DNA of 64,000 nucleotides from Sinorhizobium medicae. Its GTDB lineage: Bacteria > Pseudomonadota > Alphaproteobacteria > Rhizobiales > Rhizobiaceae. The stretch is taken from the NCBI RefSeq assembly GCF_007827695.1, contig NZ_VITA01000003.1:62001-126000 (forward strand), in the 5' to 3' direction. Within the stretch, counting starts at the first letter, position 1. Every line of letters starts with the position of its first letter. The position numbers and the translations under genes are program-made. Below the pieces are notes generated by a model. The model saw only the letters and a program-made list of their open reading frames with translations, searched no databases and had not been told where the DNA came from. This document shows positions 29,717 to 37,528 of the stretch, piece by piece.

Positions 29717-30837
29717 CGGCTCGCCGCAAAGCGTCTTTCGCCGTCGGCGATCAGGTCTTCGGCGAGTTGGAAGCCCAGTCCCGGCTTCTTGAAGGCATCG
29801 AGCCAGCCGTTCCTGGGCGCCAGATCCGGCGAGGAAACGATATCCTTCTGAACGAGCTGCCACATGATCTGGTTACCGTCATCGAGATTGGGAATGGCAA
29901 GCCCGATATGGTGCTCCGCGCAGGTGGTGATGCCGGTCGTGAAGGAGGAATGGATGCAGATCTTCAGCCCGGCGGCCTCCGCCACGGCTGCCGCCTTCAT
30001 CATCGGCTGTATCCCGCCGATTTCGCGCGGGCCGATGCAGATCATGTCCGCAGCACGCTGCCGGCATATCTCATAGACGTCGTAGAGCGTGAAGGCGGCC
30101 TGATCCGCGACGATCGGAATACCGACCTTCTCGCGGACATGCGCCATGGCCGGAATACTCCAGCTCACCGTCGGCTGCTCGATGAACTCGATGTCGTATT
30201 TTTCGAGCTTGCGGCACATGTTGATCGCGTCATGCACGCTCCAGCCTTCGTTCGCGTCCAGGCGAAGGCGCGCGTCGCCGATCTCGCGGCGAACCGCAGC
30301 GGTGATCTCCAGGTCGGTCTTCTCGCCTCGGCCGACCTTGAGATAGAAGACCCGCTCGCCCCGGACCCGACCGGCGGCGGCATCCCGCGCAAGCTCTTCG
30401 GCGGTTTCTCCCTGGAGGAAGTAGAAATAGCCGACCGCCTTCCGGTGTGCGCCGCCCAGCAGCTGGTGCACGGGCAAGCCGGCGAGCTTGCCCTGCAGAT
30501 CCCACATGGCCATGTCGATACCGGAGAACACCTGATTGGCCGCACGCATGATATTGGCGCCGTGCCCGAGATATTCCTGGTGGAAGATGCGCGCGATGAG
30601 CGGCGCCACATCATGGGGCGAATGGCCGATGAGATGTCCGGCAAGGCGATGAAGAATGGCCGCCGTACCGGCCTGATCGGGCGCCACCGTGCATTCGCCG
30701 ATCCCGACCGAGCCGTCATCCGCCTCGATCTCGATAAGGTTGACCGCAAAGGATTCGCGAATGCCGTAGGACCAGTGATAAGGCTGTTTCAGCGGCAGAA
30801 CCAGCGGACGGACGCGGATGCCTGATATTTTGACCAT
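29713..30837 (-). CDS. Enolase-superfamily protein (mandelate racemase/muconate lactonizing type), possible cis-3-hydroxyproline dehydratase
   Basis: A 374-residue enolase-superfamily enzyme with an N-terminal capping domain and TIM barrel. The Mg ligands are Asp in RLDANEGW, Glu in EFIEQP and Asp in VADQAAF. The first base strand reads FYLKVG, so only the second lysine of the usual KxK remains. The lysine expected on the opposite side of the pocket is replaced (ICIGPREIGG). Such enzymes abstract a proton next to a carboxylate. Pairing by a 4-base overlap with an Ldh2-type reductase recalls the cis-3-hydroxy-L-proline dehydratase pathway known in the enolase superfamily, but betaine epimerase activity is also possible. 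ATG at 30837 has AGGA upstream. Confidence 0.8.
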   Translation of the reverse strand: MVKISGIRVRPLVLPLKQPYHWSYGIRESFAVNLIEIEADDGSVGIGECTVAPDQAGTAAILHRLAGHLIGHSPHDVAPLIARIFHQEYLGHGANIMRAANQVFSGIDMAMWDLQGKLAGLPVHQLLGGAHRKAVGYFYFLQGETAEELARDAAAGRVRGERVFYLKVGRGEKTDLEITAAVRREIGDARLRLDANEGWSVHDAINMCRKLEKYDIEFIEQPTVSWSIPAMAHVREKVGIPIVADQAAFTLYDVYEICRQRAADMICIGPREIGGIQPMMKAAAVAEAAGLKICIHSSFTTGITTCAEHHIGLAIPNLDDGNQIMWQLVQKDIVSSPDLAPRNGWLDAFKKPGLGFQLAEDLIADGERRFAASR

Positions 30838-30902
30838 TTCGGAGTTCCTCGAAAACAGCGGCCGGACGGCCGATCCGATGCAACAGTGTGCGCCGCGTTG
30901 CC

Positions 30903-30946
30903 GGCAGGCGCCCTCCCCGCCCGCCTGCAGCATGGCCGCAGGCGGG
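30903..30946 (-). promoter_or_regulatory. Mutually exclusive hairpins between ABC transporter and enolase-superfamily genes
   Basis: Three copies of one 7-base core alternate in orientation: GCAGGCG (30904-30910), CGCCTGC (30922-30928) and GCAGGCG (30938-30944). The middle copy can pair with either flank. The stronger stem is nine perfect base pairs (30920-30928 with 30938-30946, 9-base loop). There is no T-run after it. It lies in the 152-base gap between two same-strand genes and could attenuate transcription or protect the transporter transcript. Confidence 0.45.
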
Positions 30947-30989
30947 ACGAGAGATATTCGATTGAGATCGCCGCTCTTGCGATGTCGTC

Positions 30990-31880
30990 TTACATGCCCA
31001 GCGATTTCAGGTAGTCGGCGGCCACGGCCTCGATGGTCTTCTTCTCCACATCGACCTCGCTGTTCAAACGCTGCATGGTCGCGTCATCGAGCTTCATCGA
31101 GACTGCTTCCAGCGTCTCCTTGAGATCGGGATTCGCGTCGAGCACTTCCTTGCGGACGACCGGGGTGAGCGCATAGTTGGGGAAGAAGCCCTTGTCGTCC
31201 TTCAGCACCTTCAGGCCGAGTGCAGCGATCTGGCCGTCGGTCGCCTGCGCGGCGATCGTGTCGAGGTCGCCATTGGCAAGCGCGTTATAGGCGAGCCCAA
31301 GATCCATCGGGCGCACATTGGCGCGCCCGGTCTCGAAACCGTAGACCTTTTCCAGGCCGATCAGGCCGTCCGGGCGCTTCGGAAATTCGGCCGTAGTGCC
31401 CATGAGGATTTTCTTGCCGTCATTATATGCCTTGGCGAGATCCGAAATCGTCTCCATGCCCTCCGTCTTGGCATTATCAGGCTTGATGACATAGGCGTAG
31501 GTGTTGTTGGCCGCGGACGGTGCCAGCCAGACAAGTCCTTTTTCGCCGTCAAGTTCCTTGACGCGGCTATAGGTCTCCTCCGGCGAAAGCCGTTCCATCA
31601 CCTTGTTGAAGGTGATGAGCGACGTCCCCGTATACTCCCAGTAGAGATCGACCTCGCCGTTCTCCAGTGCGGCGCGAACGATCTTGGTGCCCATGCCGTC
31701 CTTCTTGTCGACGGTGTGGCCCTTGCTCTCGAGGAGCTGCTTCGTGATCTCTGCGATGATCAGCTGCTCGGTGAAGTTCTTCCCGCCTACGGTAAGCGTG
31801 GCGGCCCAGGCGGTCGTCGTGATGAACGCGATCGCCGCCGCCGATAGAAGGGTCTTGGCAAGTTTCGGTGCGAAGTTCAT
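30990..31880 (-). CDS. ABC transporter substrate-binding protein, OsmF/OpuC (quaternary amine) family
   Basis: A 296-residue periplasmic protein with signal peptide (about 1-26, ending TTTAWA-A). It begins with the family strand LTVGGKNFTEQLIIAEI, followed by ALENGEVDLYWEYTGTSL, the OpuAC/OsmX signature of glycine betaine, carnitine, choline or proline-betaine binding proteins. GAGAGGAA precedes the ATG. It is the last of four transporter genes in the order permease, ATPase, permease, binding protein, all minus strand and nearly contiguous. Confidence 0.92.
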   Translation of the reverse strand: MNFAPKLAKTLLSAAAIAFITTTAWAATLTVGGKNFTEQLIIAEITKQLLESKGHTVDKKDGMGTKIVRAALENGEVDLYWEYTGTSLITFNKVMERLSPEETYSRVKELDGEKGLVWLAPSAANNTYAYVIKPDNAKTEGMETISDLAKAYNDGKKILMGTTAEFPKRPDGLIGLEKVYGFETGRANVRPMDLGLAYNALANGDLDTIAAQATDGQIAALGLKVLKDDKGFFPNYALTPVVRKEVLDANPDLKETLEAVSMKLDDATMQRLNSEVDVEKKTIEAVAADYLKSLGM

Positions 31881-31902
31881 TTCAGTTCCTCTCTCATTTT
31901 TG

Positions 31903-32658
31903 TTATCGCAATGGATTGATGCCCCGCGGAACGAGGTAGTACTGGATCTGGCCGAGGATGAAATCGACCAGGACCGCGAGCATTGCCGTGGGAATGGCCC
32001 CGGCCATCATCATCGGGAGTTCGTCAAGCGAGATCCCGGTGAAGATCAGTTCGCCAAGGCCGCCCGCGCCGATCAAAAAGACCAGCGGCGCGGAGCCGAC
32101 GCAGATCGCGAGCGCCGTGCGGATGCCGCCGAAGATCACGAAAAGGGCGTTTGGAAGTTCGACCCGCCACAGGACCTGCCGCGGCGTCATGCCCATGCCG
32201 ATCGCAGCCTCAACCAGATGCGGCGGCACGGCGCGCAGTCCGGCATAGGTGTTGCGCACGATCGGAAGGAGGGTGGCCGCCCACAGGCCGAACACCGCGG
32301 GCACCGTTCCGATGCCGAGCAGCGTCATGGAAAGCGCCAGAATCGCAAGCGTCGGCACGGTGCTGCCGATGTTGAAGACCTGCATCACCGCCTCGGAAAA
32401 GAGGCGGAAGGCAGGCCGCGAAAGCACGACACCGACCGGCACCGCGACAAGGATGGCAAGCCCTCCTGCCCAGGCGACCAGCTCCAGATGCTGCACGACG
32501 AGATAGGAAATGTCATCGGAATAGACGAGGATCTCCTCTGCCATACCGCTCCACCAGAGCCAGGCGACGGTTCCCGCCAGCACGATGAGCACGATCAGCG
32601 GCGCGGTCTCGATCCGGCGGCTTTGCTGCGGTGCGGCCTGGCCGGCGAGCGCGCTCAT
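31903..32658 (-). CDS. ABC transporter permease, OsmY/YehY-like
   Basis: A 251-residue inner-membrane permease of the quaternary-amine importer, with about six hydrophobic segments and the coupling loop LVEAAIGMGMTPRQVLWRVELP. ATG at 32658 overlaps the ATPase stop by four bases, and a longer open frame upstream is inside the ATPase gene. With the permease at 33767 it forms the membrane channel. Confidence 0.9.
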   Translation of the reverse strand: MSALAGQAAPQQSRRIETAPLIVLIVLAGTVAWLWWSGMAEEILVYSDDISYLVVQHLELVAWAGGLAILVAVPVGVVLSRPAFRLFSEAVMQVFNIGSTVPTLAILALSMTLLGIGTVPAVFGLWAATLLPIVRNTYAGLRAVPPHLVEAAIGMGMTPRQVLWRVELPNALFVIFGGIRTALAICVGSAPLVFLIGAGGLGELIFTGISLDELPMMMAGAIPTAMLAVLVDFILGQIQYYLVPRGINPLR

Positions 32659-33770
32659 GCCTTCCCTCCATGGCCGAGATGGTGCACGATCGAGCGGTAG
32701 CTCATCACACCCGCCAATCGCCCGGCCTCGTCGATGCAGGGCAGCAACGGCATGTCGTGAGCGAACATCACCGACACCGCTTGCCGGAGATCGCCGGTGA
32801 TCGGCACGGTGGACTTTACCGGTTCCGCATGGTCGCCCACGGTGCCGGAGCACGCCTCCGCCACCTGCTCGCTCAGGACAGAGCGGGGTGCGCCTTCGGC
32901 GTCCAGCACAAAGGCGGCGGCGCTGCGCGACGACCGTATGCGCGCACGCGCATGCTCGACCGAATCCGTCTCCAGGACCGTTATGAAATCCGTCTCCATG
33001 GCATCGCCCACCGAGACGAGCCTCAGCCGCTTGAGTGCCCGGTCCGAGCCAAGGAAATCTTCGATGAAGCTGTTGGCGGGGCGCGCGAGCAGGTCGTCGG
33101 GGGCAGCATATTGTTCGAGTTTTCCGCTGCGGAAGATTGCGATCTTGTCCGCCATCTTCACCGCTTCGTCGAGGTCGTGCGAGACGAAGATGATGGTCTT
33201 CCGGATCTCCCGCTGCATCTTCAGGAATTCCTCCTGGATGACCTCGCGGTTGATGGGATCGATTGCCCCGAACGGCTCGTCCATCAGCATGACCGGCGGA
33301 TCGGCCGCCAGCGCGCGCAGAACGCCGACGCGCTGCTGCTGGCCGCCTGAAAGTTCCTTCGGATAGCGCTTGAGGAAAAGGTCGGGTTGAAGCCCCACAA
33401 GCTCCAGGAGCTCTTTCGCACGGTCGCGAGATTTGCGGCGGTCCCAGCCGAGCAGGTCCGGCACGACGCAGATGTTTTCCTCGATCGTCTTGTTCGGAAA
33501 GAGGCCGATCTGCTGGATCACGTAGCCGATGGACCGCCTGAGCTCGATCGGATCGACTGTGCTCGTGTCCTTGCCGTTGATGAAGACCTTGCCGCCGGTG
33601 GGCTGGATCAGCCGGTTGATCATCTTCATCGTCGTCGTCTTGCCGCAGCCCGACGGCCCGAGCAAGACGCAGATTTCGCCAGTCGGTAAGTCAAGGCTTA
33701 CATTGTCGACGGCAATGAGAGGATCATGCGCCGGACCGTAATGCTTCGTCAGATTCTCGAGCCGGATCAT
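32655..33770 (-). CDS. ABC transporter ATP-binding protein with CBS domains, quaternary-amine type
   Basis: A 371-residue ATPase. Walker A is GPSGCGKTTTMKMI, Walker B VMLMDEPFGAIDP, the signature LSGGQQQRVGVLRAL. The C-terminal part (about 250-370) is a CBS-type pair (VGDAMETDFITVLETD, then PCIDEAGRLAGVMSY), which in OpuA-like transporters senses ionic strength or nucleotides. ATG at 33770 overlaps the upstream permease stop. The frame extends far upstream but not as this protein. Confidence 0.92.
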   Translation of the reverse strand: MIRLENLTKHYGPAHDPLIAVDNVSLDLPTGEICVLLGPSGCGKTTTMKMINRLIQPTGGKVFINGKDTSTVDPIELRRSIGYVIQQIGLFPNKTIEENICVVPDLLGWDRRKSRDRAKELLELVGLQPDLFLKRYPKELSGGQQQRVGVLRALAADPPVMLMDEPFGAIDPINREVIQEEFLKMQREIRKTIIFVSHDLDEAVKMADKIAIFRSGKLEQYAAPDDLLARPANSFIEDFLGSDRALKRLRLVSVGDAMETDFITVLETDSVEHARARIRSSRSAAAFVLDAEGAPRSVLSEQVAEACSGTVGDHAEPVKSTVPITGDLRQAVSVMFAHDMPLLPCIDEAGRLAGVMSYRSIVHHLGHGGKA

Positions 33771-34429
33771 GGCGTGACCTCCCCCTGAATACCGCGTGAC
33801 GTGAGAAGGCGCTGCACGAGCGCGAGGAAGAGGTCGGCTGCGATCGCCAGCAGCGAGACCGCAAGTGCGCCGGTCACCAGCTGACGCGGATCGGATTGGC
33901 TGATGCCGCGCGAGATGAAGGTGCCGAGGCCGCCCGCGCCGATATAGGCAGCAATGGCTGTTACGCCGATATTCATGACGACGGCAGTCCTGACCCCGGC
34001 CATGATGACCGGAATGGCGAGCGGGATCTCCACCTGCCGCAGACGCTGCCAGGTGCTCATTCCCATGCCCTTGGCCGCCTCGCGAAGAGCCGGATCGACA
34101 TTGGTGATGGCGGTATAGGTGTTTCGGATGATGGGGAGCTGGGAATAGAGAATGACGGCGACGACAGCCGGGACATAACCGATACCGTGTCCGATCGGCG
34201 AAAGCAGCGGGATCATCAGGCCGAACAACGCAATCGAGGGAACGGTTATCATCATCGACGCAAGATAGAGTATGGTATCGGCCGTGCTCTTCGATTGCGT
34301 GATGGCGATGCCGATCGGCACGGCGGTGGCGATCGCAATGCCGACCGCCAGGAAGACGATTGAAATATGCTCGATCGTCCGCGCCCCGATGATGTGCAGA
34401 TTGTCGATGATGAACCCGATTATCTCCAT
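33767..34429 (-). CDS. ABC transporter permease, OsmW/YehW-like
   Basis: A 220-residue permease with about five to six hydrophobic segments and the coupling loop LREAAKGMGMSTWQRLRQVEIP. It is translated ahead of the ATPase with a four-base overlap. It lies 23 bases after the isochorismatase-fold gene, so the transporter is part of the same long minus-strand unit as the catabolic enzymes. Confidence 0.9.
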   Translation of the reverse strand: MEIIGFIIDNLHIIGARTIEHISIVFLAVGIAIATAVPIGIAITQSKSTADTILYLASMMITVPSIALFGLMIPLLSPIGHGIGYVPAVVAVILYSQLPIIRNTYTAITNVDPALREAAKGMGMSTWQRLRQVEIPLAIPVIMAGVRTAVVMNIGVTAIAAYIGAGGLGTFISRGISQSDPRQLVTGALAVSLLAIAADLFLALVQRLLTSRGIQGEVTP

Positions 34430-34452
34430 TCGTTACGGCCTGCCTTTCTTTG

Positions 34453-35133
34453 CTAGAGTTCCCCATATAATTTGGCGGCGTTCTCGAAAGTATATCGCAG
34501 CGGCACGGATCCCTCGATCTGCCATGCTTCGACCATGTCTCCTTCCAGAAGGGCGCATGCGGCCGCCGTGTCGACGACCGCACCGCCATAGAGGCGGTTC
34601 GCCAGGTTCAGAATGCCTGTCTGATGCATCGCCGTGCCGCCGCTACCGCAGGCGTCCTTGACGAGGAGGACGTGCAGGCCCAGGTTGATCGCGTCCTTGA
34701 CGGTGGCATCGACGCAGGCCTCGGTCCAGACGCCGGCGATCGCCAGCCATTCCACGCGCGCCTCGCGCAATTCGCCGATCAGCGGACTTTTGCCGAAGGC
34801 GCTTGCTTCGTTCTTGACAAGCAACCGCTCCGAAGGTCGCGGAGCGACCTCCGGGCAGATCGCCGTAAGCGGGTCATCCTTGTCGCTGAAGGCGGAACGA
34901 CCGTCGGGCCCGATCGGATGGAACGGGCGAAGACCGTCGGCGGGATCGACGACATAGGCGCAGTGAAAAACGGGAATATCGCTACGCCGGGCCGCCGCCT
35001 GGAGGCGTGCGGCATTGCCGAGCACCGCATCGTAGCCTTCCACGAGATAGCGCTCGTCTTGGCGATGCTCCTCCTGCAGATCGATGAAAAGGCAGGCAAA
35101 TTTTGCGCGGCCGATCCGTAACGGTTTCCTCAT
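34453..35133 (-). CDS. Isochorismatase-family cysteine hydrolase
   Basis: A 226-residue cysteine hydrolase. The triad is visible as Asp in FACLFIDLQ, Lys in LVKNEASAF and Cys in IAGVWTEACVDATVKDA. Members include N-carbamoylsarcosine amidase, nicotinamidase and ureidoacrylate hydrolase, so an amidase or carbamoyl hydrolase in the amine pathway is plausible. ATG at 35133 overlaps the M24 stop (TGATG), with GGGGAG five bases upstream. The substrate is not evident. Confidence 0.85.
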   Translation of the reverse strand: MRKPLRIGRAKFACLFIDLQEEHRQDERYLVEGYDAVLGNAARLQAAARRSDIPVFHCAYVVDPADGLRPFHPIGPDGRSAFSDKDDPLTAICPEVAPRPSERLLVKNEASAFGKSPLIGELREARVEWLAIAGVWTEACVDATVKDAINLGLHVLLVKDACGSGGTAMHQTGILNLANRLYGGAVVDTAAACALLEGDMVEAWQIEGSVPLRYTFENAAKLYGEL

Positions 35134-36437
35134 CAAGTCTCCCCGCTCAGGAATTCTTCCTCATAGGGGAAACGCGACAGGAGCTCCGTCCCGCTCTCCG
35201 TGATGAGGATCTCGTCTTCGAGTTTCACGCCCTCGCGCCCGTCCTTTTCGCCGATGTAGCTTTCGACGGAAACGACCATGCCGGGCACGAGATATCCATC
35301 GCGCCCATAGGTCTCGTAGTCGATCGCATGGGCGATGAACGGCGTCTCTCCGTGCATGCCGACGCCGTGCATCACGGACGTGTACCGCTGATCGACGAAG
35401 CGGTCGGGAATCTTCCACGCCTTTTCAGCGATCTCCCGGAAGGCCATGCCCGGCTTGACGATGTCGATATTATGCTGAACCTGCTCGTATGCCATCCGAT
35501 AGAGCGATTTCTGGTAAAGCGTCGGTTTGCCGGGGCCGCAGCGAAAGGTTCGCGAGAAGTCGGAATAGTAGCCGTAGCAGCCGATCGTATCCGTATCGAG
35601 GGCCACGAGTTCCCCCGGCCTGATCTTACGGCCGCTCGCCTCGTTGAACCAGGGATTGGTTCGCTGGCCGGAACTCAGCAGACGGGTCTCGATGAACTCG
35701 CCCCCCTGCCGGATCACTTCATGGTACATGATCGCGAAGAGATCGTTTTCGGATACCCCCGGCTTGATCGCTTCGCGCACGGCGGCGACTGCCGCTTCGG
35801 CACCGGCCATTGAAACCTGAAGGCATTTGATCTCTTCGGGAGTCTTCACCGCGCGCACCGCGAGAATTTCGCCCTGACAGTCCCTCACCTCGCATCCGCG
35901 CTTCTCGAGCGCCAGTGCCTGCAAATGGCTGCAGCGGTCCATCCCGATCTTCATCGACCCGCCGCCGTGCTGCCTGAGCAGATCGGTGATCTCGTCGGCG
36001 AAGGGCCCTGCGGTCTCGTCGTCCTTGCCGGAAACGGAGGACCAGACGAGCTTGGAAGGACGAGCCTCATCGATCGTGTCGAGAACCATAGAGACGTGAT
36101 AGCTCTGCGGATACTCGAAAAGGACGATCGGACCTTCCGTGGGGATGAAAAAGTAGCGGGTGGAATTGCGCAGGAAGTACCCGAACATGTTCCGGGAACC
36201 TGTTGCATAGCGCTGGTTATAGGGGTCGAAAAGGACGACCGCACCGTAACCGGCCGTGCGCATCCAGTCCCGAAGCTTCTTCAGCCGCCCCTTGCGCAGA
36301 GCGTCGGCGTCGATGAAGGACGGCTCGGTGTCCGACAGCCACATGCCTCCGGCCGGATCAGCCGCCGCCGGATGACGCATGCGGTCCTTGAAATCGACGT
36401 CATCCACGCTATCAGGGTCGAAAACAACAATGCTCAT
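35133..36437 (-). CDS. M24-family metallo-enzyme resembling DMSP lyase DddP
   Basis: A 434-residue pita-bread-fold protein. It is much closer to DddP than to aminopeptidases: GGEFIETRLLSSGQRTNPWF and LDTDTIGCYGYYSDFSRTF align almost directly. All metal ligands are kept: two Asp in LDTDT, Asp in YSDFS, His in MHGVGM, Glu in SVESYI and Glu in KLEDEI. The DddP catalytic aspartate that follows the metal histidine (MHGVGLCDEW in DddP, from memory) is Gly here (MHGVGMHGET). So it may not cleave dimethylsulfoniopropionate; creatinase-like C-N hydrolysis of an N-methyl substrate is an alternative. AAGGAG precedes the ATG. Confidence 0.85.
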   Translation of the reverse strand: MSIVVFDPDSVDDVDFKDRMRHPAAADPAGGMWLSDTEPSFIDADALRKGRLKKLRDWMRTAGYGAVVLFDPYNQRYATGSRNMFGYFLRNSTRYFFIPTEGPIVLFEYPQSYHVSMVLDTIDEARPSKLVWSSVSGKDDETAGPFADEITDLLRQHGGGSMKIGMDRCSHLQALALEKRGCEVRDCQGEILAVRAVKTPEEIKCLQVSMAGAEAAVAAVREAIKPGVSENDLFAIMYHEVIRQGGEFIETRLLSSGQRTNPWFNEASGRKIRPGELVALDTDTIGCYGYYSDFSRTFRCGPGKPTLYQKSLYRMAYEQVQHNIDIVKPGMAFREIAEKAWKIPDRFVDQRYTSVMHGVGMHGETPFIAHAIDYETYGRDGYLVPGMVVSVESYIGEKDGREGVKLEDEILITESGTELLSRFPYEEEFLSGET

Positions 36438-36528
36438 GACGTTCTCCTTTTCAAGCAGAATGGAGAATAGCCGGAGCGCACAGTTGCGCGAATTCCGCAG
36501 AGTCTATGCCGGAATCCGTACACGGTCA

Positions 36529-37521
36529 TTATTTCAGCCCCGCAACCGCGCGCGGCGCCTCGCCGGCCCGCGAGATACGGCGGCGGACGCTATGCGGCAC
36601 GTATCCGAACTGCTCCTTGAAGGCACGGGAGAAGTTCGCGGCGTTCGCGAACCCACAGGCGACGGCGACTTCGTTCACCTTGAGATTGGAATGCGTCAAC
36701 ATGTCTGCGGCATGACCAAGCCTCAGACTGCGATAATAGCTGTTGGGCGACACACCCAGCGCGGCTTTGAAGGCGCGCTCGAGTTTGTCGGAAGAGACGT
36801 TCAGCCGGGCGGCCAGATCCTCGATCCGCAGCACGTCCTCGATGGCATCCTCCATCATCGCCACTGCGGAAAGGACGAGGTCGTCGACGATACCGCTTCG
36901 GATACGTAAGGTCAGCTTTTGCCTGTCGGCATTCGGCCGCAAAGGACTGTGCATGTACCAACCCGCGACAGCGTCGGCGAGCTCGGCGCCATAATCCCGT
37001 CCGATCATATCCAGCATCATGTCGAGGCTGCCGACGCCGCCGACCGAGGTGAAGCGGCGGCGATCGACCACATAGAGGTCCGAGCGCATGTCGAGATGCG
37101 GAAACGCTTCCTTGAACGCCGGCTGACTGGTCCAGTGAAGCGTGCATACATGTCCGTCGAGAAGGCCCTTGCGGGCAAGGAAGAAGGCCGCATCGGCCAC
37201 GGCGCCGAGTTGCGCACCGGAGCGAAGGTTCTTGCGGATCCAAGCCATTTCGTCGTCCGCCACGAGATGCTCGGCGTCGCCGCCCGAACACACGACGATG
37301 CGGTCGACCTCGGGTGCGTTGCGCACAGCAAAATCGGGCTCGATGCGGATGCCGTTCGAGGCCGTGACCTTCTCGCCGGCGGCGACCGTGACCCAGGAAT
37401 AGCAGCGCCTGCCGGAGAGCGTGTTGGCCGCGCGCAGCGGTTCGATGACCGAACTGAAAGCCATCAGCGGAAAGTTCGGAAACATCAGAACCGCAAAGCG
37501 GATCTCCTGCGTATCCCTCAT
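36529..37521 (-). CDS. GlxA-family transcriptional regulator (DJ-1/PfpI plus AraC HTH)
   Basis: A 330-residue regulator with an N-terminal class I glutamine-amidotransferase-like domain (about 5-190) and a C-terminal AraC HTH pair (IEDLAARLNVSSDKLERAF, then VNEVAVACGFANAANFSRAFKEQFG). Relatives such as GbdR and CdhR control glycine betaine and carnitine catabolism. It sits inside the amine unit, seven bases after the methyltransferase gene and 91 bases before the M24 gene, so it likely activates this unit in response to a betaine. GAGGGG precedes the ATG. Confidence 0.9.
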   Translation of the reverse strand: MRDTQEIRFAVLMFPNFPLMAFSSVIEPLRAANTLSGRRCYSWVTVAAGEKVTASNGIRIEPDFAVRNAPEVDRIVVCSGGDAEHLVADDEMAWIRKNLRSGAQLGAVADAAFFLARKGLLDGHVCTLHWTSQPAFKEAFPHLDMRSDLYVVDRRRFTSVGGVGSLDMMLDMIGRDYGAELADAVAGWYMHSPLRPNADRQKLTLRIRSGIVDDLVLSAVAMMEDAIEDVLRIEDLAARLNVSSDKLERAFKAALGVSPNSYYRSLRLGHAADMLTHSNLKVNEVAVACGFANAANFSRAFKEQFGYVPHSVRRRISRAGEAPRAVAGLK

Positions 37522-37528
37522 CTGCCCC

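Noticed and set aside
35133-36437. Annotation as DMSP lyase (dddP)
   Set aside because: The metal site fits, but the catalytic aspartate is replaced by glycine, and the surrounding genes suit N-methyl amines rather than DMSP.
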